Below are positions 37,381-47,487 of a stretch of DNA of 64,000 nucleotides, one piece after another. Below the pieces are notes generated by a model. The model was not told the origin of the DNA, made no database searches, and saw nothing but the letters and a program-made list of their open reading frames with translations. Made by a program: the position numbers and the translations under genes. Source of the stretch: Polytrichum commune (Eukaryota > Streptophyta > Polytrichopsida > Polytrichales > Polytrichaceae); contig OX485806.1 of the NCBI GenBank assembly GCA_950295325.1, positions 18,786,001-18,850,000 of the forward strand. Reading direction: 5' to 3'. Numbering within the stretch: position 1 is the first letter of the stretch; every line of letters starts with the position of its first letter.

Positions 37381-38066
37381 GAAATATTTGAATGACATTT
37401 TGCATATAGAGTTCATACTTTGGGGGAGGTCATAATTCTTAAATCTTGCAACGATGTGTGCTGTGCACAGTGTCCTTGTGGTAAAGACTTGGCCTCTCTT
37501 AAAGTGTGAAGTTTATGATGCTTGTCTCTTAGAAATTGCAACCATGACAATAGAGTTAATATGTATATTGTGTTAGGCATTAGATACGTAGGTTAAATTG
37601 GCATTAACTTCATTTGTGCTAATGGTTTGACATTACTGGTCTTATTCTTTTGTAGGTGAAGAAAAAGAGTATTTATCAAGTCCTAGCGTGAAAAGCTTTC
37701 AGAACTACTTTTACTAGAAGTTGAGCTTGCAAACTCACGGTTTTCTTTGGAAGTTGATTTTACTAGTGTTCATATCGGTGAGTGCTTCTTTTTTCAAGGC
37801 CAAAGTGTATGTTGAGGTGGATGACAACCAATTTGTTATAAATATGTATGTGAATATGTGTGAAATATTTGAATGACATTCTGCATATAGAATTCATACT
37901 TTGGGGGAGGTCATAATTCTTAAATCTTGCAACGATGTGTGCTATGCACAGTGTCCTTGTGGTAAAGACTTGGCCTCTCTTAAAGTGTGAAGTTTATGGT
38001 GCTAGTCTCTTAGAAATTACAACCATGACAATAGAGTTAATATGTATATTGTGTTAGGCATTAGAT
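37381..38066. repeat. Direct duplication of 205 bp, 481-bp offset
   Basis: 37381-37585 and 37862-38066 are about 97% identical, from GAAATATTTGAATGACATT through AATCTTGCAACGATGTGTGC to GTGTTAGGCATTAGAT. The intervening sequence is unique. It lies just 5' of the zinc-finger/oxygenase-like gene and could affect its promoter. Confidence 0.9.
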
Positions 38067-38271
38067 GGAGGGTGCCATTGTCGCCGTCCTCTTGCATTTG
38101 GTCATGAATATGACAATGTATTCCAATAAGGAATCAACATTTTATCTATCTGGAGTTGTAGTTTAGTTCTCTAAATAATGCTCCTGATGATGTCATAGTT
38201 TGATTTTGCACTTTCAAAACATATATTCTAATAAGTTATTGGTTTTGAATGATTTAGGATCATTGACAAAA

Positions 38272-39523
38272 ATGAGGATCAAGGTGGCCAAGGCTAATGT
38301 AACGTGTGATATATGTCTCATTGAGATCACCAACAAAGCTAAACACATCGAGCGCCATACCTTAGGTAACAAGCATCAGAGGATGCTTGAGCTGATTTTG
38401 AAGAAATATATTTTAGAATCCTGGAACTTTCAATGGATAAAAAGTAACAATACATTCGTGTGTTTAACTTGTTTGGAGCCTATAGACAACAACCTCAGTT
38501 TTAAAAGGATGAAGCGACATTTCAAGTCCCAGCATCAACCATTTTCTTCTTCAACGGACTATACAGTGGAGATTTTCAAAGTTTTCAGAAAGAATAAATA
38601 TTATGAATCAAGTGAGTATGATTTTGAGGAAGAGAAGAAAAATTTTAAGACAATGGAAGGTCTGGTACGTATGGTGGATGGATTTGAAAATTTATTGAGA
38701 GTTTTGAGGTTGAATGTTTTTCCAGTATCTGATCATTCAAGATTTTATGCAATGGCATTCATTCTTGAGGAGCACGGAAAAAGTACCAACAGAGGTAAAT
38801 CAAAGGGAGAATCGAGGATGGTCATGTATGGGCAATATGAGAACCATTCATGTGGATGGTTTATTCATCCCCATGAGAGTTTATATGCTTTGTCAGAGAT
38901 TTTTATTCAGGAAGTATCAAAATGGCTTCAAATTTCATTTCCCGATGTTATGAAGACTTTGGACAAAAACTTTGAAAATGAAGGTCTTTTGGGAGGAGAC
39001 GGTCATTTTGGTAACACTCATTTTACTCTATTTTCAGTTACTAGGGATTATTATTGTTGTCCTCATGACGATGATACCGACTATGGATATGGGTTTATAG
39101 TATGGTTTTTTCCTGATGGGAAGCTTGAGGTGGAAGAACAACCAAGTTTCTGGCTCCCAGAATACAAGGTACGGTGTACACCAATAGCGGGAGCAACATT
39201 TCTTTTAAATTCAAAGACTACTGTTCATTGTACAACGCGACCAGTTCAAGTTGGTGTTTTAGGTATTGCTTTGGTACAAAAAAGGTCATTTATGTTACGC
39301 TTGAAAAAAAGTCTGGATAATCCTTCAAGCAAGATTGGACTGGCGTATTTCAAAGCCAAGAGAACTTATGAAGCTAGACGGGTAAGGAAATTCATTTATG
39401 TTGTTAATTTTTGAAATTGTTTAAACTTGTTATTTATTTTATGATGAATTTTAATAGTTTTCTTCATTGTGATGCTTTCAGGAGCATTATCAGGGAACTA
39501 GAGTAGCAAAAGGTTTCTACTAG
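38272..39523 (+). CDS. Two zinc fingers fused to a 2OG-Fe(II) oxygenase-like domain
   Basis: Exons 38272-39381 and 39482-39523 (donor CGG|GTAAGG, acceptor TTTCAG, phase 0) give about 383 residues. I prefer the ATG at 38272; an in-frame ATG exists at 38200. Two fingers come first: CDIC with HIERHTLGNKH, then CLTC with MKRHFKSQH. The C-terminal half has CPHDDDTDYGYGFIVWFFPD near residue 265, FWLPEYKV, and VHCTTRP near 317. The H-x-D, distal His and following Arg are the pattern of a double-stranded beta-helix 2OG-Fe(II) dioxygenase, resembling TET/JBP-type or transposon-linked oxygenases. The substrate is unknown; a nucleic acid is plausible because of the fingers. Family assignment is inference from motifs only. 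Confidence 0.6.
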
Positions 39524-40638
39524 TAGATATTTATGTAATTAGTAATAGAGTTGTTTGTTTATCCATTTCTTTAACTTTGTAATTGTTCTTACTTTTGTAT
39601 GAACATTGAATCTCATAATCTTAGTTTCGGGACCCAGCACTTAGCAACAAGAGTGCTGAAACTTTGAGTGTCTTCGGTCTCGACTTTCAGGGGTATGGAC
39701 TTTAAAAAAAAAAAGTATGGACCGGTATTGGTCCACTCAACCATGCATCCACCCTAGGGGTTTTGAGTCCTATCTAGCTCTCTGTTGGTGAGGCTTCTCC
39801 CTCTCTTTGGCCCAGGATTTTCGAACCATAATTCTCTGCATTGAAGGGCATTTGACACTGCTCGCATCGCTTAAACTTCAGCACCTGGGGTTGCTTGAAT
39901 TCCCATGTGTTCCTGCGCATTCACTCATCTTCAAGCCTGTTGTGCCGAAAACATAGCCAAATGTTCCGAGGCGACTGAATTTCAAGCAGTCATTGTTTCA
40001 AAAGCGATGAACTTTATGTGGAAAACCAGTTCTTCACCCAATACTTAAACCAAAAAACAGGTTTTTAGAATGAGTTCGACTTGCCACTACCAATGCCATC
40101 TAATTACCAGCCAATTCACAGGGGCTACAGGTCCACTCTCTGATCATCCCAGGCATGGATAATATGTTCTATAAGTTATCATAAGACCATGGCAGCTTCT
40201 AAAAACAAAACAATGTCACAGCATAGGGTAAATGCCATCATCTTAGTTTTAAATACCACTTAGATGTACCATGACATTCTCATACTGTACTTGAATTTGA
40301 GACATTTATAATAAAACAGGGCCTGCAATTCTATGCATAGAAATTCCACTTGGACACCTGAGATGCAAGAGGAGACTTTCAAAGAATACTTGAGGACAAT
40401 CGCAAAAGAAGAAATTCAAAGAATACCTGAGGACACTCAAGAACGTTCTATTTCCTTGTAGGTTCAAAAATAATTCCATATTTCAAGGTTCATAAGATCA
40501 AGGACCTTGATTCAAGAATAAAGCCAAGTGACAAGCTCTCAGTGTTTGACGGCTGACTCTTACCTAGCTATATCTTGGAATAAAGCCCTTTCCCATCACC
40601 CTAGAGTCAACTATCACAAAACCGTGAAGATAATGCAA
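39524..40638. other. Spacer containing the right copy of the inverted 24-mer
   Basis: 39733-39756 is the exact reverse complement of 28827-28850. A short stem-loop (CAGCACTTAGCAACAAGAGTGCTG, written here as arms CAGCACT and AGTGCTG) lies near 39635-39658. AGTATGGACC and GTATGGACTT flank an A-run near 39695-39725. No gene is seen in the rest. Confidence 0.5.
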
Positions 40639-40643
40639 TCTTC

Positions 40644-41497
40644 TGTTGCGCACCTCTCCATGAGGAGTGCCCGAAACACCATGGGCACAAGGGGGACCCC
40701 GGAGTGACACCCGGGACTTGTGGCGCCGTTGGTGAGAGGGCCCAAGTGATCCTAGTGTGGATGAGGTCCCCGGGCGTTGGGAACGCCTCCCATCCACGAA
40801 GACTAGGAGGCACAAGGGTAAGGCCATGAGCTATGCGTAGCTCATGGCGTAGTGATTCTAGAATGCTCAAGAACACCTCAATCGGAGGTGTGAGCTAGGA
40901 GTTATGGCCATTTGAGTGGGGCGCTGTCCCGGGACAGCGCCCTGCTACAGCGGTGCCTGGGAGTGATTCCCGGGACTGCCAAGGTTCAAACAGGCATAAC
41001 TTCCTCACCACTTGCCCGAATGGGGCAAGTGAGGAGTCCATCGGCATCTACGTGAAGCGTAGATGAAGATGGAGTGGTTGGTTGCTGGAATCAGACATCA
41101 TACAAGGAAGTTATGATGGTCTGAAGCTGCTGGGGGCTTCTAGGCCCAGCGGCTAAGGGAAAATGTCCACTTGGCCCCAACTCTTGGTAGAGAGACAAGA
41201 GGTTGGTTGACGGTGGGGTAGGGGCCCCTCGTAGAGTCCTAGAGGCTTATATGGGTGAGGTGGTGTGGCCTCACCCACCCGAGGCCGAACGGCACGGCCT
41301 CCATGGGCTTTGGCCCATTGTGAGGCCATAGTTGCCTAGTATGCTTCGGGTTGTTGTAGTGTTGCTCCGGCAACGCGATGATCAACATAAGATTGGACTT
41401 CCATGGATGGAAGTCCACATCTAAGGAGTGGTTACCGATTAAAGGGGTGAGTCCCGAAATCAAAGTAGGAGGGTTGGTTCCCCTCCTATGAACTAAT
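40644..41497 (-). mobile_element. Solo LTR, copy C, 3' part (split by the 22-kb insertion)
   Basis: Reading leftward, this is the 3' seven-eighths of the LTR family seen at 1637 and 17460. On the plus strand it starts TGTTGCGCACCTCTCCAT, the reverse complement of the LTR end. The pentamer TCTTC at 40639-40643 is matched by TCTTC at 63854-63858, just beyond the other piece of the same LTR. The two pieces (854 and 125 bp) add up to 979 bp, the length of the intact copies. The LTR was therefore one unit before the large element entered it. Confidence 0.95.
41494..41497. other. Left TAAT target-site duplication of the giant element
   Basis: TAAT directly precedes the left terminal inverted repeat. 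The same TAAT follows the right terminal repeat at 63725-63728. With one copy removed, the LTR reads GAAC-TAAT-GGTCCGGGG, closely matching the uninterrupted LTR at 1637-2609 (GAACTATAAGGTCGGGG in the same orientation). Confidence 0.9.
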
Positions 41498-41525
41498 AAC
41501 ACTATATTAAACATTTCGGGACTTT
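41498..41525 (+). repeat. Left terminal inverted repeat (28 bp)
   Basis: Starts AACACTATATTAAACATTTC and ends GGGACTTT. It matches 63697-63724 in inverted orientation at all 28 positions. Similarity stops abruptly after it. Confidence 0.95.
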
Positions 41526-41566
41526 CGGGAGTCCCAAAGTGAAGATTTTTTTACATTTTGGGGACA

Positions 41567-41821
41567 TGGGAACATATTTATTGCTCCCAGGAACATGCAA
41601 CTAGCTTGTGGGAACGTGGGAACAATGAATTCAGACCATGTGAATGCCAGATGCGCACGTGGGAACCTATGTATGGGAACGTTAAAGCGAACGCATAAAC
41701 GCTCTATGGGAACATGGGAACGATATATGGGAACGTTGGGAACGCGGGAACGCTCTATGGGAACGTATGTGCGCACTGTGGAACGGGGGAACAAGAAGAC
41801 ATTTTGTGGCTACATGGGAAC
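41567..41821. repeat. Left subterminal TGGGAAC cluster
   Basis: Eleven exact TGGGAAC heptamers (starts 41567, 41609, 41617, 41660, 41674, 41707, 41715, 41728, 41737, 41758, 41815) plus GGGAAC variants, all in one orientation reading inward. Such subterminal clusters are typical transposase-binding regions in TIR transposons. Three copies in the mirrored orientation lie at the other end. Confidence 0.88.
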
Positions 41822-42282
41822 GGTGTGTGGTCGCGGCAGGGTAGTGTGGTTTGCAAACGTGATAGAAGGGGTGTTTGTGGTGTGCACAGTGACAGACCGA
41901 GGGCTCATTAATACAAGTAAACCCAAACCCACATCCAAATACAAAGGATAGACCTTGCATTACATACTTCAAAGTTCAAATTACAACACTTCACATTAGA
42001 TAAATGAACCCACCCTCTATAATGCTGGTGGTTTCCATTAAGAGTTGCACGGGTACACCGTGCCCACAATGGGGTTCCATTTAGCTGCATAGTGTTGAAA
42101 TCAACAAAAATTGCACCCACATGTCCGAGAGGAGCCATGATGGTCTCCCATCGAGGAACCACCCCAAAAAAATTAGTACCAATCATTGGAGTATTTGATG
42201 TGGTGTCTCACATTGTCAAGGAAATCACATCTAATCATGAATCATTGTGTGACGACTACGATGTGGGTTTTCCAATCTCGCA
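41822..42282. other. Spacer downstream of the transposase-like gene
   Basis: Non-coding; it should contain the 3' UTR and polyadenylation region of the leftward gene ending at 42283. Confidence 0.5.
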
Positions 42283-45200
42283 TTACGAGGAAGGGTTGCC
42301 CCGAGCTCCCCGTCTACCAGTTGCACGGCCACGACCTCGAGTTCCATGTCCACCCCCTACATTTCCACGTCCACGACCTACTCGTCGCGCACTCGGCACA
42401 TCAACGTCCTCCTCAACCGCCATCCCTCCGCGCTCTTGCGCAGAACAACGGCGAAGGTTGTCTTTGGCAAATTCAATCTGCTCTGGTGGAATAGTAATCT
42501 TAAGGGGCTCAACATCTTCATGTGCAGGTAGAGGCCATGCTGCCAAGATGCAGTCAATTGGTTGCCAGTCGGGGATGGAATATTTCGAATCGGCTTTCCA
42601 CTTGAAGTTCGTGTTGGAGTCCCAACCATGGTATTTCTTTGTTATGTCTCTAGCAGTTGAAGTGGGAGTGAACCATTGTACCAGAATCTGACGGGGATGG
42701 TCCCCAGTGACGTTCAAGTTTGGTGGACACAAAGCTCGGCACACCCAAATGGGTCTATCAATATCTTGATCTTGGGGTCGAAGAATGAGGAAATGCCCCT
42801 CATGCACGTTGTCGGCAATGCGGAAAGCCGGTGCAGGTCGAAGGTTAGAGGGGCCCACATAATGGTCATCTGGTTGGTGTTCCTCACGAAGTTCACCAGT
42901 ACTCATGAAAGGATGTGCGTCCCTTTCGATTCGGGAGGATGGCCAGAATCCCTCCTGGAGTGCCAATCCCGCAGTGTACACATTTGTGAGGGGTGCCCGT
43001 AATGCCTCCAGTACCCCAGTCCAGTATTGTAAAAGATGTGTTTGTGAGCCCCTATATGCTCCGGTCATGTCATGGTCACATATAGATTGCCAGTAGTCAA
43101 CAAACCCTTGCAACCCAACAAGAACATCGTCCAGTTTTGCCATTTCTCGAGGTTTAGCAGGGTAAGGTTCCCCAGGTGGGAAAACTGGCTCCCCCTTTAT
43201 GTTGGATTTCCACATCAATATGCCATCCTTGGGCAACCATTCATCATGCGTACTAAGCACCTTGTAATGCATGACGGGCCAACCATCATCCCGTACAACA
43301 AATTTGAATTGTTGGGCTTTCGTATGGCCAATGAGTTTGTCTTGGCCATCAGGAATGTACTCACTAACAAAAGCCCTCCAATCTGGAAGCTCCTCTATCA
43401 TATGTGGGATGATAGGGACCTTCTCCATGTCCATGTATGATTTCATGAGCAAGGGGATAGTGGGGTAATCATGTTCACGCAAGTCCATACTCCATCTACC
43501 AAATGAAGCGTCAATGTCGTCATGTGTATGACCAACTAAAAGGTAAGACACGTGGACCTCTGTGAATATACCTTTGGCCGTGAGCATGGACCAAAATGCC
43601 TTCACATATCTACACTTGTTGTCCTTCCAACAATTATCGAGTTGAACATGCAAAACGGGTGGAAGCGAGACAGCTGGAATAGGCTCACTAGGTGGAGGTC
43701 GTAATCCTGACAAACATACATCACTCCCATGAAGAACAGCACGATAAAGCGGTGACCGACCCGCACCATGGAATAGCATGCGAGATGATGAAGCCGGGGG
43801 CTGTTCCAAATCGCGAAGAAGCCTCGCAAATGAGCCCACAGTATGGTTGCAATCACCAGGATACAAATCCAATGCATAATGAGCATATCTCTCATCTCCA
43901 TGGCCATGAGCCATCATGCCTGTCACGGAAAGTGGTAGTTTCGTGAACATATCAGTGTCTTTGTTCTTGTTAGCAAAGCATGGAGATGCAGTTTTGCCAT
44001 GGTCCATTTTGTCGTGAATGATGGTCAAAACCTTGCGCGGATGCTCAATGGACAACGCTCTCATACAACGGTAAGCATTACGAGCGGATTCTTGCTGTGC
44101 CTGGTGCTTCTCCAACTGCTTGGAAAACCCGGTGTGTGCGGCAGAACCTTTAACATGTTGAAGAATAATAGCCATAAGTGAATCGCATTTCCCACAGCGA
44201 GCAAAATTGTCCCCTGCTCTTTTTGTCACGTAGTGCTTAAAATAATTCTGTCTTATTTGGCTCAGAGTCGAAAGAGAGATTGGTTGCAACCCACATTTGT
44301 CATTCACCTGAATATCATACCACATACAACATTTAGACAGCCACAGAAATGAGAACACCTGGATTGAGGCAATCACTAACAACACATTGAAAATGGACTA
44401 AGTGGAACATCGGGAGCCTACTAACCTGGTTGATTGTAACTAAAAATTTCTTCCATTTTGTGCCGCGAGGCAAGACCATCTCCACTACTCGAGTACCATT
44501 AGGCAAAGTGCGGGATTTATGAGGCATCATGTCCGCTTTGTCCTCTAAGAGGTTGGAAAGAGTGGCAGTGGCTTGCTGAGTGGACACACGATACCGTTTG
44601 GTGTTCAAGTTCCCATGGTCTCGTGGTCGCACCCCACAATTGAACTCTTGTCGATTTCTGTAGAACGCGGTTTTTGAAATCACAAATATGTGCCTCCATG
44701 CGATTAGGCAAATATCACGTCCACTAAGTGTTACCACATTCGTATGCCCCCCCGGAAGTGGATGTACTTGTCCGTGGACCTCAAGACGTTTTGCATGCCT
44801 CATCCTTGTGGAGCAATCATAAAATTCAGTTCGAAGAGCGAGAGCCTCATCTCTAGGAAAGAATCTAAGGCACTCGCGATCACAACACAAAACTGCAGAT
44901 AGTTGTTGTATGCTTGCATTGGTTAGTATTTGGGATTTTTTCGTTGGCTTACGACGCTCTGGTATCCTCGATGTTTCATACGCTCTCTTCCCGTCCTTCC
45001 TTCGCTTCTCCAGCGACTTGGTTTGTGCCCGTAATCTGTGGCCACTAACAAGGAGATGATGTGCCAGAGTGCAACCACCGTGGAAAACACGAGAGATTGG
45101 CCACGCCCTCAAAGCAAACATGGCCCCCATGTCCATCATGCCATGAATAGGCTCCATTATTAGTACACCAACGTGATCAGGTCCCAAACATTTGTCTTCC

Positions 45201-45476
45201 ACGCAGTCAATTGGGTTTACATTACGGCAAATTCCTTTTGCCATATTGTGTCCATGTTCATTCACAAGCATAACAGGCTTGTTCACCCAATCATCCCTAC
45301 GAAGTCCACTGCAATTCGGGTCAATATCTTCAACCGGAACAGTTTCATCTTCCGAGAATATTGCGTCGGAAAGGGATGACCCCTGCACAAACACTTCATT
45401 AGTAAAACATATTCCAACAAACAATGTGAAACATCTTAGTTTAGAAAACCACCTCTGTGGTAGATTCCGCATCCAT
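42283..45476 (-). CDS. Probable transposase of the giant element (HTHDDID family)
   Basis: Three exons in phase 0: 45476-45453 (ATG, MDAESTTE), 45382-44426 and 44307-42283; about 1,001 residues. I chose this start because it splices cleanly into the long open exon. The N-terminal half has Cys/His-rich and basic segments including GRDICLIAWRHIFVISKTAF. The C-terminal exon has TIIHDKMDHGK (Asp near 426), HVQLDNCWKDNK (Asp near 551) and LLVGHTHDDIDASFGRW (587-593), a spacing suited to a DDD/DDE RNase H-fold active site. The tail is Arg/Gly-rich (RGRGNVGGG, GTRGRGRATGRRG). The 'GHTHEDID' motif is widespread in unnamed eukaryotic transposon proteins. Its place inside the TIRs makes it the likely transposase. 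Confidence 0.75.
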
Positions 45477-45698
45477 GTGCTCGGCCAATCTGCACAAGAA
45501 CACTTGCGCGGTCAGTGTTACAACTTAGGCCTAATATAGCTTCACGTACCATTCGCTATTGAATCATATTAGTGCTTGTACTCGCAATCACCAAACGTTT
45601 AAACTAAAAACACAACTGTAGATATCCTAAAGAACGAAAACTTCATCCTGTATTATCTGCCTTGTGACCTCACTAGATATCACCTATATCACCTGTTA

Positions 45699-45792
45699 CA
45701 ATATGTCGTGTATGTGGCGCGGGCATGCATCCCACTTTCACTCGATCGAGTGAAAGTGGGATGCATGCCCGCGCCACATACACGACATATTG
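45699..45792. repeat. Perfect 94-bp palindrome (47-bp arms)
   Basis: The arms 45699-45745 and 45746-45792 are exact reverse complements with no spacer. The centre is the 24-bp core ACTTTCACTCGA plus its complement (45734-45757). The outer 35 bases of each arm (CAATATGTCGTGTATGTGGC and following) are specific to this site. It lies about 220 bp upstream of the transposase ATG, within its probable leader. Confidence 0.97.
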
Positions 45793-45991
45793 GGCCCTTC
45801 ATGCCTTTTCTTTTCTCAGAAAATCCGGTCATAAATAGATGTTACCCAATCTATCCCACCCGATTAACACCTACCTCCCTCTATACATATTATTTGTGTC
45901 GATAATAAAAACGTCGATCACCAAACAATCACATCCTCTCCCCAGAAACTAATCACATCCTCATCCCCAAACAATCACATGTTCATCCCCA

Positions 45992-46139
45992 TGCAATCGA
46001 CTCGCCAGCCCACTTTCACTCGATCGAGTGAAAGTGGTGGGCCTGCCAGCGCCGCGCCACAAAACTTTCACTCGATCGAGTGAAAGTGGGCTGGCGAGTC
46101 GATTGCAGGCCCACCACTTTCACTCGATCGAGTGAAAGT
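45992..46139. repeat. Cluster of three core palindromes with mirrored flanks
   Basis: Cores at 46012-46035, 46064-46087 and 46116-46139. The 32 bp at 45992-46023 (TGCAATCGACTCGCCAGCCC and on) recurs inverted at 46076-46107. GGTGGGCCTGC right of the first core recurs inverted as GCAGGCCCACC left of the third. The cluster lies in the upstream leader of the transposase gene. Confidence 0.93.
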
Positions 46140-46408
46140 GTTGGGCCTCCCAGCGCCGGTTGTTCGGGCCGTACTGTACGGACTGCAGGGATGGGTACAG
46201 GGCCCCGCAAATATGGTGCCGCTGCAATGCTCCATGCATATGGAACGGCACATTGAACAGCGCCTCTTCGATCAGGTGTTTCTTGTTGCGTAGGACCGAA
46301 CCTTGTGTGAAATTGATCCCTGGAAGGGATAGAAAGAAGAATGTTGTGGTGTTGTGCTCCCTGGCACAAAGGGCGACAAAAGAGGGTTCGAGTGTGCTCC
46401 TTCCAGGC

Positions 46409-46416
46409 TTATATAG
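46409..46416 (-). promoter_or_regulatory. Probable TATA box of the transposase gene
   Basis: On the minus strand CTATATAAGCC is followed by an A/C-rich leader (CACAACACCACAACATTCTT). Transcription would start near 46380 and cross all four upstream palindromes before the ATG at 45476. Inferred from sequence pattern only. Confidence 0.5.
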
Positions 46417-46419
46417 TCG

Positions 46420-47190
46420 GGTGTAGCAGAATTGGTGGGAGAAGTGCCCTAATCCAATTTTGAAGGTTCCCTCCCTTTCGTTTTAGGCCGTCACAGATCC
46501 GTATGTGGACGGCTTTTGATGCCTTTGGGTGGGTTTTTACATGCACCTTGATACAATTGTGTTAGTGGGATTGTTTTGCATTATTTTCGGCATGATGTGT
46601 TTAAGCCAATCCGGTCCACCCCCAATCCTGTAATGATAGTTAGCACATCGCCCACTCTTGGGCATCACTACTATGAGCGCGTACTACCTGTTGGTACGCC
46701 TTTGGATCCAAGTTTGATTGATGAGATGAAAACACGCCAGAATGTGGTCCTATCAACAGGTACCCTCAGCCCACCACTTCCATCGCACTTGTGGCATCAC
46801 ACCCTGCTATTGAGGCGCGTACAACGTTGAGGTACTCACAAGCGCTCATTGTCGTTGCAACCTACATTTGTGCACCGGCTTCAAGGTTGAAGATATTTGC
46901 ACCCCTAGACCTTGAATCTCTTGAAAATAAATGGATGTCCCCAACATGTCATAACAATTACAATTAAATCATCGGCCCTCATCCCAACGTATCTATGTAT
47001 GCTTGTAGTATTGCAGATAAATTGCCATGCTCCCAATGCTATCGGAGTGGTTTATGGCACCCCGATGAGTTCTCCTTCCGAAATTCATATTAACTATTTC
47101 AATATTAATCCAAAATTAATTATTATGTGGGTGGGTCCAATTTCCAATTACAATGTGCTTTGCACATCTCTCAACATTGACATAATGTCT
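46420..47190. other. Unassigned element-internal spacer
   Basis: An 84-codon frame at 46576-46830 is unrecognised. No other feature seen. Confidence 0.4.
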
Positions 47191-47194
47191 TAAT

Positions 47195-47487
47195 AACTTC
47201 CCAATAGAGGTTAGTAACTTCCCAACTTCCCAATAGAGGTTACTAGTAACTTCCCAATAGAGATTAATAACTTCCCAATAGAGGTTAGTAACTTCCCAAT
47301 AGAGATTAGTAACTTCCCAATAGAGGTTAGTAACTTCCCAATAGAGATTAGTAACTTCCCAACTTCCCAATAGAGGTTACTAGTAACTTCTCAATAGAGA
47401 TTAGTAACTTCCCAATAGAGGTTAGTAACTTCCCAATAGAGATTAGTAACTTCCCAACAGAGGTTAGTAACTTCCCAATAGAAGCAA
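47195..47487. repeat. 21-bp tandem repeat, about 13 copies
   Basis: AGTAACTTCCCAATAGAGGTT and the variant with GATT alternate with a 21-bp period; two positions carry an extra AACTTCCC. The leftward open frame reads as a seven-residue WEVTNLY repeat, a by-product of the period. Confidence 0.92.

Noticed and set aside
41498-41525. CACTA (En/Spm) transposon end
   Set aside because: CACTA occurs at positions 3-7 of the terminus, but the outermost two bases AA are also mirrored. The 3-mers just outside CACTA do not match, whereas the 4-bp TAAT does.
47116-47370. WEVTNLY heptad-repeat protein on the minus strand
   Set aside because: The 21-bp tandem repeat is a multiple of three, so it reads open by default; no start context or homologous protein.
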